A stretch of 64,000 nt of DNA, taken from contig JAOALB010000039.1 of assembly GCA_025331125.1 (NCBI GenBank), forward strand, positions 1 through 64,000, in the 5' to 3' direction. The notes beneath the pieces were generated by a model. It ran no database searches. It was not told the DNA's origin and was given only the letters and a program-made list of their open reading frames with translations. Source of the stretch: Mycogone perniciosa (Eukaryota > Ascomycota > Sordariomycetes > Hypocreales > Hypocreaceae). Positions 1-10,849 of this stretch are shown here, piece after piece; position 1 is the first letter of the stretch; each line of letters opens with the position of its first letter. A program made the translations under genes and the position numbers.

Positions 1-75
<75 letters not shown>
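1..75. repeat. Poly-C homopolymer of 75 nt
   Basis: The window opens with 75 uninterrupted C residues and then changes abruptly to ordinary mixed sequence. No telomere repeat is visible beside it. It could be a real homopolymer able to form G-quadruplexes on the other strand, or an assembly or sequencing artefact. The sequence alone cannot decide. Confidence 0.95.
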
Positions 76-233
76 ACGAACGCAACATGATCCGCCAAAC
101 TCGTAAACGCCAGCCTATGCCTGTTACTGTGGGACCTACCTTGCCATCCGTCTAAAATCCTACATGTGGTCATCTTCTCAGATTTTCTTTCGCTGCCGCG
201 CCTCATGGAAATCCACAGCGTGGAATCAAGTGC

Positions 234-2555
234 TTACGACTGCTTGGATTCAACCAGAGTCGGCGCGATTCTCCTCTTCTTAGACTCTTTTGTGTCTTCT
301 TTCTCGGTTTCGCTCGCTTCTCTCTTCGTGCCAGCGCCGGTCCCAATTGCACCTCTCGGCGTTTCAGGAGGCGTAGTTAACGATACACCAGTGACCTTTC
401 CTGAGTTGGTCGCTGTAATTGATGGTACACTACCACCGACGAGAGGTGGGTTGCTCACAACGCCAGCGGGCATCGAGGATGATTGGGTTGCGACCGAGGA
501 TGTTGAGTTCGATCTAGTAGGGGATGATGGGCGCTGAGTGGCAATTGAGGCCGAAGGTGGTGGTGAAGGGGCAGTAAAAGAGCTGACCGAGTTGCGATGT
601 TGGTGCTGTGAGCCATTGGGGAATGGGGATGGAGGCGCAAAGGTGGATGTGGGAGTAGGCGTGGGCGCGTTTTGGCACGCTGAAGCCGCCTTTGCACCAA
701 CTTCCCCTTTGTAAACCTCACCCAATTCGCCAGTGGCAAACGTCAATGTTGAACAGAATCCATCCGACGACGAGATGACGAGGGTAAGTCCGTCGCTCGA
801 CCTAGATTGAATGAGTACACCATCTTAAAAACATGAGTAGCTTGTGGGATGCATACCAAGCGAGGTCAGTGAATGTGGCACAGTGCAGATTGCTCACAAT
901 GCAGATTGGAGTCTTTTGCTGGGTGTCATAGAGTAAGACAGAGTCTTGGGTGGCTACCGCATACACTATCCTGTATGGCAAAGAAAACGCAGGCTTGGGC
1001 CCTGGAGTAGAGGAGCTTGTTTCGACTGACAGCGACTTTGACAACGAAGCTGCCTCGGCAGAAGCTTGCACCGGAGGTGGCGGAGGGTCCATGACTGACG
1101 GTACGGGAGATGCCTTCGAAATAGGCTCTGGGAGCGAAGGTATCGAGTCCTCCGCAGAGGAGGTATCGATTGTGATGTGTTTCGTGGTTGGTGGAGACTG
1201 CCGAAGGGTGTAAACAACGGGAGAACACTTGACCACAACGGACGGTTTCTTATGTCCTGGTAGATGGGCAATTGGAGGCTTATTGATACCACCTCGGGTG
1301 TAGATGTACACGGTGTTAATCACTTCATAAGTTGGCTTAGCATCCTTGTCTGTCTGATATTGGTTTTGATACTGTCCCGAAGGGGTCAGGAGAAGACTCC
1401 CGTCTGGGGTAAAGGTCAGTCGTCGAAAGAATGAGGTCAATGTCTCGTTTGCGTAAAGACTGGCATTCTTCATCCCCAAACCGAGACTGGCACCGAGTGA
1501 ATGATGAGGTTTTGGTGACGCCTCCATGGGCATGACCGCAGGAAGCGGCATGGAAGGTGCCGGTGAGACTGATCGACGAGAGGAGAATGACGATCGACGG
1601 CTGTGGCTAACTACACTCGGTGGATTCATCGGTAGGGGGAACGAGGTTGGCGTGCTGGGAGCTGAAGGGACAGGTGATCCAATAGATGTGCTGGAATCCA
1701 CAACAGACAGTGGCGCTCGATGGCCAAAGTCTGGAGGCGCTGGGCTGCTCGAGGAGATACGTCGTGGAGGCAGGTCGGCCTTGATATGACTGGCCAATCT
1801 CGGCGGCTTATCGTCATGGCTAAGGGTATACTGGCCGTCCTTCGTCTTGAGAGAGTATATGTGAACGGATCGGTCGGATGATTGCGTCGCGATGAATTCG
1901 TTCAATGGATCCCAGGCGACGCCTTGAACGTAGTGACTGTGCTCGGCTATCTGTCGAACGAGAGTCCCTGGGTTGTAAATGTTAGCAAAGCCCAGTGGGA
2001 CGAACGAGGGGTGGGATGCGTTTCCCTACCTGAACTGGCGTTGTAGATTCTGGCGATGTTATCCATGCTACCGATGATGAAGTGCACGGCGTCAGGAGAC
2101 CATGCTAAATCATATATCTCAGCTCCGCTAGAGCGACACATGTGCTTTGCTCGCCACGACTCCTTGTCGTCTAATGCATCGGATCCGAAGTTGGACAGGG
2201 GACCTTCGCTAGGAACCCATAGAATGACATTTCCATCATCACCGGCCGAGGCAAGGGTTTCGCCTGAAGATGGCAGCCTTTTTTTAGCTTGGGGAATGCG
2301 ACAAGTATGCTATCGATAGGCTGAAGACTTACCCTTAGGAGCCCATCGGACGACGTTGACGGCTTGGTTGTGCTTGGACAGAGTTGAGAGATACTCAACC
2401 TTGCGTTCAGGGCCATCGGCCTCGACTTTCCATATTCGGACGTGATTGTCACCACCAGCTGTCGCCAGACGGCCCTTTCCACTCGGCTCGAAGTGGGCAG
2501 AGTAGATTGGGGCATTCTGGTCGTGCCAATTGATGATCAGGGGCGCGGCCTTCAT
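234..2555 (-). CDS. cac2: Chromatin assembly factor 1 subunit Cac2 (p60/CHAF1B-like, WD40)
   Basis: Four exons on the minus strand: 2555-2333, 2287-2030, 1967-857 and 801-234. They total 720 codons (719 aa) in frame. The protein opens with MKAAPLIINWHDQ, the typical start of CAF-1 p60. WD40 blades follow, with motifs such as GGDNHVRIWKVE, SAGDDGNVILW, GSMDNIARIYN and SSDRSVHIYS. The last ~200 residues are Ser/Pro/Thr-rich and low in complexity, ending in a basic stretch (SKKRR). In known systems Cac2 works with the p150 and p48 subunits to deposit H3-H4 behind replication forks. A long Ser/Pro-rich insert between blades (around residues 200-400) is common in fungal homologues. Introns are 45-62 nt with GTAAG, GTAGG and GTATG donors. 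Confidence 0.9.
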
Positions 2556-3338
2556 CGTGACGATGGGGTGTTATGGCGGCTGTCCATCAAGCTGCATGAG
2601 GAAGCAGCTATTGTTCGCAGGTCGAATGAATGCCGGGCAACGAAATCGTGATGGAGGATGGCCAGGAGAAAAGAATGCACAGAAGCGTTGAAGTGGGGAA
2701 AAAAAAGAAGTCGTTATCGCTATTCCGATTGTTCGTTGATTAGCGACAGATTATCCGGAGTACGCGTGGGCGTGAGGTTGTCGTGACGAAAGTCCCAGGT
2801 AATTAACCAAGGATTTTAAGTTGAAGAGGTTCGAAGCCGCAAGAGATTCTGCAGCTAAAAGAACGGAAGATATGGATGGAACTGGAGACGGATCGGGATC
2901 ACTTGTGCAGAGCGCCGTGTATCACTGCCGAGAGTGACGAGGCTGGGCAGCCGTTTCGTTTTACTGCTTCGTTTAGCGCTATGGCCGCCTCGTTTTTGGT
3001 TCACAGGTCAGATCAGCAGCAGCTTAATCATGCCATCCAGTTATCAAGGCAGACAGTTACGTCAAAGCAAGCAGCTGATTCTTCGAATGCTCCGCGGCTC
3101 ATATTATGCTAGTAGGAGTAGTAGTGGTATTACTACCCATCCCATAGCAACGAGCTGCGTGAAAGAAAGCTAAGAAACAAAGCTAACCGGCTTGGTACTG
3201 GCTAATCACACCATGCACCGGCCCGGCAACAGGAGGGGCTCGGGAAAGTATAGTGGCGAAAACCTTCCTTATAAATGTCAATAATGTGCCCTCAAACAAC
3301 TGCGGGGAAAGCAGTCCAGTTTCCCCTCTTGCAGCTAA
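2556..3338. other. Intergenic region upstream of cac2
   Basis: About 780 bp hold the presumed promoter and 5' leader of the minus-strand cac2 gene and the 5' flank of a tRNA gene. No convincing coding sequence, repeat or RNA gene was seen. Confidence 0.6.
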
Positions 3339-3425
3339 GCCCGTATAGCTCAGTGGTAGAGCGCATCACTCGTACCCCAGTTGTATGAAATGATGAGGTC
3401 CGTTGTTCGATCCAGCGTGGGGGCA
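3339..3425 (+). tRNA. tRNA-Thr(CGT) with a short intron
   Basis: The D-arm is AGCTCAGTGGTAGAGC. The anticodon loop is CTCGTA followed, after an intron of about 15 nt (3374-3388), by the rest of the loop and the TGATG stem. The T-arm is CGTTG-TTCGATC-CAGCG. The acceptor arm GCCCGTA/TGGGGGC has one G-G mismatch and one G-T wobble. The intron sits after anticodon position 37, the standard eukaryotic place. T runs follow at once as a Pol III stop. Confidence 0.8.
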
Positions 3426-3441
3426 AAGCATCAGCAAGTTC

Positions 3442-3459
3442 TTTTTCGATGTTTTTTTT
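3442..3459 (+). terminator. RNA polymerase III terminator of tRNA-Thr
   Basis: A run of five T (3442-3446) followed by a run of eight T (3452-3459) lies 16-34 nt after the tRNA 3' end, the usual Pol III termination signal. Confidence 0.7.
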
Positions 3460-5585
3460 GGCCTCGTCATACTCGTTCGTTGTGCTTTCACTCGCACAAG
3501 CAATAATTGCTCGGGCCGTCCCTCCGTTGCCATCTGCCCTCAAGATTGTGATCTATTACTCCGTGATCTTTTACTCCTGGCCAAGCAAGCATCACGCCCA
3601 AAATAACAGCATGTATTCCATGTGGTGAGTCATACCAGAGAGGCTCTGAATCGGTAATGGTGGAATATTTAACGGGCAGATGGTGGAATTGCTGTTCCAA
3701 CGCTTTTCGGGCATTGCCCCTTGAGGTCGACCATTTCAAGCAACCCCCGAGCTTTAGGAGGAACTTTGGAAAGGGTGCCTGAAAATGAATGGGACAGAAG
3801 AACAGAATACTCAGGCAGCAACCCTGCCTACTTCGTACTAAGATACGCGCTCGCTAGGCGGAACTTTGGTAGTTTTCTCTTTGTAATTGCGCATGTGACA
3901 AGATAAAGCACCACTGAGTCTTACCTTACGAGTACAGCGATACGAGGCTGTAAGATGTACGAAGTACATGCGGATACAGATGTTGCTTGGATGTTCAGGG
4001 GCAGAGTCATACCCGCGAGGATTTTCCTTGTGGATATTGGCGAGAATTATCGCGAGTTGATCCCGTACACCAGATCGGGTAGGTCAGGGTACCGCCCCCA
4101 GCCCATAGTGGATGTTGGTAGGTGCTACATACAATGTGCCTCTGGAGGGAGCTGGCCATCCATGTATGTATGTACGTGCTATCATGAACTGCAGTTAATC
4201 GTACAAAGTACTAGATATGGCAGTGCGGCTTGAAGGAAAGTTTGAGGCTATATTACAATATGCGGCAGCAAGCCCTCGTGATGACCACACGACTGCAATT
4301 CTGCACGATAGACAAGGTGCGCTGCAAATATTTCCATTGTCTGTAAAGTCTGACGTTTGCCCAGAGGTGCGCCATCATATCAGCCACTCGGCTGCAGGCA
4401 AGAGGACTGCCCCACAACAGACCAAAGACAGAGGCTGATAACTTGAGACCGAAGCGCCCGTACATAACGCAGCTGTATGGGTTAGGTTCCTCGAAATGCC
4501 GTCAAGGATATTTTTCGTGGCTACGGAGTATATTTTAGGCACTCTTGTTACCACGCACGAATCGCTCTTCAGGACGTATTCATTGTCAGTCCTGTCAATG
4601 GGATATTTAGCATCTCCTGATGCCTATCTTAGGCATCCAGCCACCCGCCGTTGCCCTTCTCTTTTAGGTAACTCTAGGTATTAGCCATCTCCAAAGTTCC
4701 ATGCTCACCATCAACCGCTAGGCCACTAGGAGGGTTGCCCTTGCACAGCAAGCGCGGGAAAAAATGACCGATTTGAGACCTCCGCTATCTAATAGTACGG
4801 AGTACGGAGTAATACCAAGCACATCAACAGGCACTGTACTCCGTACTATGAAGTACTACGAGTATTAGGTACTATTATAACAGGCTCCAGCAAAATCGTT
4901 ACCCCCGCCAAGCAACTACGAGTCATCGTCTGTCTATTACCATCATGTGGCACACAGTACGAAGCACTCTGTATGTACAAACATGCAGCACAACGGAGCA
5001 CTTGCTATTGGCCATCAAGTAATATCCTGTCCCACCCCCAGTCTGTCTCTCAGCCCGGAACCTAAGCACGTCCAACATGCATTTGGACGATTGCCTCCGT
5101 CTCCTCGGAATCAGCTCCATGCAACTAGGGTATCCCGGAGTCCACGGGCTTAGCAGCCAATCCGGCTCGGGTACTTTCGTGCGGACAGGGAGCTGTGGTG
5201 AAACCCAATAAGACTGTTTGACAGTGTATGTATGCCACCAAGCTGCGCTGCACTGCGCTACTCATCAGACCTTATCTGCTGCCCGTCCACGTCTTTTGTC
5301 CATCGCATTTGCATTTCCCTGGACGAACGCCAGCTTCTGATACCCAGTGCTTTCTTTCATTTCCTTTCCTTTCCTTTCCCTTGCTCTTCTCATCCTCAAT
5401 CCCTTTGTCTCTTTGTTCTTGTTGCGCTCCCATCCCCTGTTTCGGGACTGCAGTAGCAGCAGGTGACGGCGAGAATCTTACACATATACATGTAGAGTTG
5501 TGCTGCTCGAGCCTCGATCCAACACAACTGCAATCGCCGTGAATTGAGCCCTGACCAGCGTGCTGGTGGGTGTTTTCTCGCCGAG
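3460..5585. other. Long intergenic region before the ABC transporter
   Basis: About 2.1 kb without a supportable gene. Open frames here are short, overlap on both strands and show no family motif. It holds a cluster of TACGGAGTA/TACTCCGTA words (4794-4873). At 5354-5390 there is a pyrimidine-rich TTTCC tract, a common feature of fungal promoters, probably part of the transporter promoter or leader. Confidence 0.6.
4794..4873. repeat. Cluster of TACGGAGTA / TACTCCGTA words
   Basis: Two overlapping TACGGAGTA copies are followed by TACTCCGTACTA and related GTACTACGAGTA words. Similar clusters recur in other non-coding parts of the window (near 35.08, 48.4, 48.9 and 54.45 kb). The word is close to an inverted repeat with GTAC at its ends. 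Confidence 0.7.
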
Positions 5586-8500
5586 ATGCAGCACATTCTG
5601 ACGGGAGGCGTCAGGACAATGGGCGAATATGACTACCTGATACTCCCTCTCTCTGCTTCTGTCCTCGGGGTTGCGGGATTGGCCTCTCTGCCCGCCATTT
5701 TCGCCATCCTAGAGCAGATTCGCAATCGCACACCCAAGGACAACTTCTACCAAGATATCGATGGCACCAGCCCTCCAGAAACTGTTGCTGCTTTCTCTAA
5801 CAAATGGCCCAAGACTGTTATTCTAATACTATCAGCTGTGGGCTTCGGCGCATCCGTTGCTGTCTCTGTCTTGTCCACTCTCGGCTCAGGGCGGGATGAT
5901 CTGTTTATCGCAAACTGGCTGCTTACAGCCGCTCTGGTAGGTTTTCCCACCAAGCTGTTATGGGTGTAAATGACACAAATCCACCGACTAATGCCCAATT
6001 GCTCCCTCACAGGCCGCTGTACTGTTGCAGGCAGTTTGTATTTCCGCCCACCGGTCCCCTGTCACATCGCACGACCTTGGCCTTTGGGCCATGGGGTCCT
6101 CTTCCTTGAGCGCTGGTGTCGCCATCTTCCAGGCTTACCACGTTTCTCACAAGGCCGTCACCATCAAGGACTTGGCCATTATCCTCCGTCTAACCAACGT
6201 GGCTGCGACTTCATTATTGACATTCGCTTGTACTTCAATTCCCCGGCGACCTCATGTCTCCTACAATGGCCGTGAAGTTGATGCGCAATGGTCAGTATCC
6301 GCATACAGTAGATATACGTGGTCTTGGGGCCAGCCTCTGCTAGACTTGGCTACCAAGAAAGGGGACCTCGATGAGAAGGACATTCCCGGGCCGGATCACT
6401 CCTGCAGAGCCCAGGATCTGGTCACTGTCTGGCACCAGTTCAGTTTCAAGGGAACTCTTCTCAGCTCCCTCCTGCGTGCCTACTTGCATCGGTTTATACT
6501 CCAATGGGTACTCACAATCTTCCGTTCTTTTGTTGGACTTGTGCCATTCTGGGCCATGCTGCGCATCATTGGGCATCTCGAATTGTCAGCTCCTGGAGAG
6601 CGGTCGATACGGGAATTGCTGGTATATATTCTTTGCCTTGCTCTTTCCACATTGGCTGGACAGGTAGTACCCCTTTCTCATATGCCATATACATGACAAG
6701 AAATAGGCTGACCAAGGTCAAGTGGATACAAGGCTGGGTGAACTGGTACTCCACGTACATGATGTCCATTCCACTCCGAGCTCAGCTTTCCGCTCTGATT
6801 TTTGAGAAATCTTTGAGACGAAAAAATGTCAAGATGGCAGACAAAGAGACGCCTAAACCTCAAGACGATGCAACTGAGGGCCAAAAAGATGATGTCAAGA
6901 AATCAGACGACGGTGAAAGCGTGTTGAAGTCTCGCCAAGCAATTGTCAACCTCGTGGGTGTCGACACTCGGCACGTCTCCAGCTTGGCAGGCTACCAGTA
7001 CTTCATCATCAGCAGTTTGGGAAATCTAATAGTCTACTGCGGCTTCCTCCTGAGCTTGATTGGATTCTTGCCCTTTGCCGCTGGCATCTTCGGCTGGGCT
7101 CTCGTCCTCCCCATAAACACATATGCCACTAGACTGTACCTGAAATATGAAAACCAACTAATGAAGGATCGCGATGCAAAGCTGGCGGTTGTCAACGAAG
7201 CTTTGTTGGGCATGCGCCAGATCAAGTTCTCCGCCCTCGAAAACCAATGGGAGAAACATATTTTGGCCATGAGAGAAAAGGAGCTTCAAACTCTTAAGAA
7301 GGTATTCATGGCAGACGCTGTGTTGTTCGCATGCTGGGTCACCAGCCCCATTTTTCTGGCCGCTACTTCGTTATCCGTATATGCCATCATTAACGGCAAC
7401 TTGTCACCATCTATCGCTTTTGTCAGCATTAGTATTTTCAAGAGTCTCGAGGTCACTCTGTCGGCACTCCCAGAGCTTCTTACTAGCTCCGTGGATACTC
7501 TTGTTTCAATCAGGCGAATCGATGCGTATTTGAACGGCCCTGAGATGGAGAAGGTCTTGTCCGTAGGTCCTGATGTTGCCTTTGACAACGCATCCATTTC
7601 CTGGCCCGTCGATACAGAAGTTCCGGATGAGGAACGTTTCATTCTCAAGAACATCAATTTGTCCTTCCCAGCGGGAGAGCTTTCTGTGATATCAGGCAAG
7701 ACAGGCACCGGAAAGAGTCTGCTCCTCTCTGCCATCCTTGGCGAGGTGGATCTATTGGGAGGCGCCATTTATGCTCCGCCAACTACACCACCCATGGAAC
7801 GAAACGATCACAAGGCACATCCAGGAAACTGGATTCTTTCGGGCTCCGTGGCATATGTCGGACAAACTCCATGGCTAGAAAGTGCCTCTCTCCGAGATAA
7901 CATCTTGTTTGGACTTCCCTTCATTGAGGCCAGATATAAAGCAGTGCTTGAAGTCTGCGCGCTGAAGAAAGACCTCAAAATCTTTGCAGATGGTGACCGG
8001 ACGGAGCTTGGAGCCAATGGAATAAACCTCAGCGGTGGTCAGAAATGGCGCGTCACTTTGGCTCGTGCCATCTACTCGCGCGCCGCGATTCTTGTCTTGG
8101 ACGATATCTTCAGTGCGGTAGACGCTCATGTCGGTCGTCAGATCTTCGAAAAGTGCGTTGTTGGTGATCTCTGCAAGGGAAGAACCCGAATTCTTGTCAC
8201 TCACCATGTGGCTTTGGTGCAGTCTAAGGCTAAGTATCTTGTTGAACTGGGAGAGGGTACGGTCTTGCACGCCGGCCTGACATCTGAGCTTGCTGAGGAT
8301 GGCACGCTTGAGAGAATCAAGACTAACGAGCAATCTCCGGAGGAAATTCAACAAGAAGAAGAAGCTGCTGAGGTATCAACGGCTGTGAGCTCTGAAGAAG
8401 CATCAATAACTGAGGTTCTTGATAGCAGCTTGAGTGACACCACTGTACAGGAGACCACCCAAGAGACACCACCCAAGGATGCGAAACAGTTCGTAGAAAA

Positions 8501-10502
8501 GGAAGCCCGCGACAAAGGCGAGGTCAAGAGACGCATTTACTTGACCTACCTGAAGCACAGCGGTGGCTGGTTCTTCTGGATTGTCCTTGCCCTTTTCTTT
8601 GCCACTTTTGAGGCAGGCAACCTGGCTCGTAATTGGTGGGTGCGTATCTGGACGTTAGGGACTGAAAACCAATCTTCCAGTACTCAAACTTTCCAAACCC
8701 AAGAGGAGAGGCATGGATTTGCCTATGCTTTCTCGCTACAGCATGGCCCATTCCATGTCGCGTCCGGCCCCCTCGCCGCTGAGACGTCCGGACATAGCCT
8801 GTCGTATTATCTCCTAATCTATGTCGCACTCTCTGGCGGCAGCGCAATTATAGGGACCGTACGTTTCGTGTGGTCGTTTGTAATGAGCATTATGGCCAGC
8901 AGAGCACTCTTCAACGAAATTCTCTTCACTGTTCTGCGGACTCCCCTTCGATGGCTCGACACAGTTCCAGTCGGCCGTGTCTTGAACAGACTTACCTCGG
9001 ATTTCGACATTATCGATAACCGCATCAACATGGACTTTGGCATGTTGCTCTGGCGTTCACTTGGTCTCATTGGAGTTTGTTTTGCTGCAACCCTGGTGTC
9101 GCCCTATATTCTGCCCTTAGCTCTTATCCTTGTCCTCATCGCTTCCGTGGTTGCCAAGAGCTACATGGCTGGTGCTAGGCCGATGAAGAGACTCGAGAGT
9201 ACTGCGAAGTCACCTGTCTTTGAACAGTTCAACGCAACCCTCTCTGGTGTGTCGACTCTCAGAGCGTTCCAAAAGACTCAGGTTTATATCGATCGCATGT
9301 ACGCTCATCTCGACATCTGGGATTCCATCAGCGTCTATAGCGGGCTGTTTACGCGTTGGATGAGTTTCCGCATGGCTCTGATTGGTACCCTGTTTACCAC
9401 AGTTGTCGGTATCGTCATTGCTCTTTCTCCCTCCATTGATGCCTCCATGGCTGGTTTCACCATGTCTTTTGCTGTTGACTTTGCGGGTAATATTCTCATG
9501 ACACTCTGGAGCTATACCAACCTGGAATTGGATATGAACGCTACTGAGCGGGTTCTCGAGTACGCAGAACTCAAGACGGAGCCTTTGGATGGTGACAATG
9601 CTCCTGCTGCCTGGCCCACGTCGGGCAATATTGAAGTCGAGGATCTAGTGATTGGCTATGCCGAGGACTTACCCGCCGTATTGAAGGGTGTTTCCTTCAA
9701 TGTATCGAACAATGAGAGAATTGGAGTGGTGGGACGTACTGGTGCTGGAAAGTCTTCCCTTACTTTGGCACTCTTCCGATTCTTGGAAGCGCGTTCTGGC
9801 AAGATTTCCATTGATGGTCTGGATATTTCCAAGATCGACCTCCACAGCCTGCGATCGCGCCTGGCAATTATCCCCCAGGTGAGAAACTGTGTCTATTGAC
9901 CTAACTTATGGACTCATAACTAACAATGATACCTACAGGATCCCGTCCTCTTCTCAGGCACAGTAAGGAGTAACCTAGACCCTTTCGATGAGCGAACCGA
10001 CGAGGAGCTTCGGGAGTCGCTTCGCCGTGTTCACCTTGTTGACTCTCAGCCTGTCACCCCAGCCAATGAACCATCTTCGGCTTCTGCCTCCATTCTTTCT
10101 CCAAAGAATGCCAATATTTTCCGGGACCTCTCAAGCGGTATTGCCGAGTCTGGAGGTAATCTATCACAAGGCCAGCGCCAACTTCTCTGCATGGCCCGCG
10201 CCATTGTCTCGCGACCTAAGATCATGGTTCTTGACGAAGCTACGTCAGCGGTAGACATGGCGACCGACGCACTCATCCAGCGCAGCATTCGCGAGGAGTT
10301 TACGGACAGCACACTCATTGTCATTGCTCATCGTCTCAGCACTATTGCTGATTTTGATCGCATTCTCGTTTTGAGCGAGGGCACAGTTGCTGAGTTTGGC
10401 ACGCCGAAGGAGTTGTGGAATAAAGAAGATGGCGTGTTTAGGGATATGTGTGAGCATAGTGGTGAAAAGGAGAAGCTGAGAGAAACTATTTTGGGTAATT
10501 AA
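5586..10502 (+). CDS. ABC transporter, ABCC/MRP-like full transporter
   Basis: Predicted exons: 5586-5936, 6013-6663, about 6723-9878 (or from 6717) and 9939-10502, giving about 1,573-1,575 aa. ATG 5619 is an alternative start. The order is an N-terminal hydrophobic TMD0-like region, TMD1, NBD1, TMD2 and NBD2, the ABCC layout. NBD1 has Walker A GKTGTGKS, signature LSGGQ, Walker B LVLDD (Asp in place of the catalytic Glu, as usual in ABCC NBD1) and VTHH. NBD2 has GRTGAGKS, LSQGQ, VLDEATSAVD and AHRLSTI. The linker (about residues 880-950) is rich in Glu/Ser. Such proteins export conjugates, drugs or metabolites from plasma or vacuolar membranes. No biosynthetic cluster is visible beside it, so the substrate is unknown. 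The second intron's acceptor is unusual (see findings). Confidence 0.9.
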
Positions 10503-10849
10503 AGGGCTTGAAAAAATGGGATTGTGGCATGGGGGAACCAAGTGTATACGGATAAATGGTCTTGATGTATTTAAATCACCCTTCAAAATATGTAAACATA
10601 CGCACATTCTCACTTTTCTCTGTCAGATTTATAGACATGAGAAATTCAAGACGCTTGCGAAAAGCTAGGCTAATTCATAATTCATTTCAGTCATAAAGTG
10701 TAGGTGGAGATGGCTTTTAACAAGTCCACCATTAGAACCATGAGAATCGAGTTCCCAACAATCTGTGCCCACAATAGGACTGCCGCTTTGCAGAAGGGAA
10801 AGATTACCATCTATCGGGGCCTTAGTTGACTTCTCCCCCGGTCTCAAGC
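10503..10849. other. Convergent 3' intergenic region
   Basis: 347 bp between the ends of the ABC transporter (+) and the AAA ATPase (-). AT-rich 3'-UTR-like sequence; nothing else seen. Confidence 0.6.

Noticed and set aside
3955..4438. Overlapping plus-strand frames of 92 and 73 codons
   Set aside because: No motif, no plausible introns or start context, and similar-sized frames exist on the other strand.
5544..5585. Extending the ABC transporter N-terminus to 5544
   Set aside because: That position is TTG, not ATG. The first in-frame ATG is 5586.
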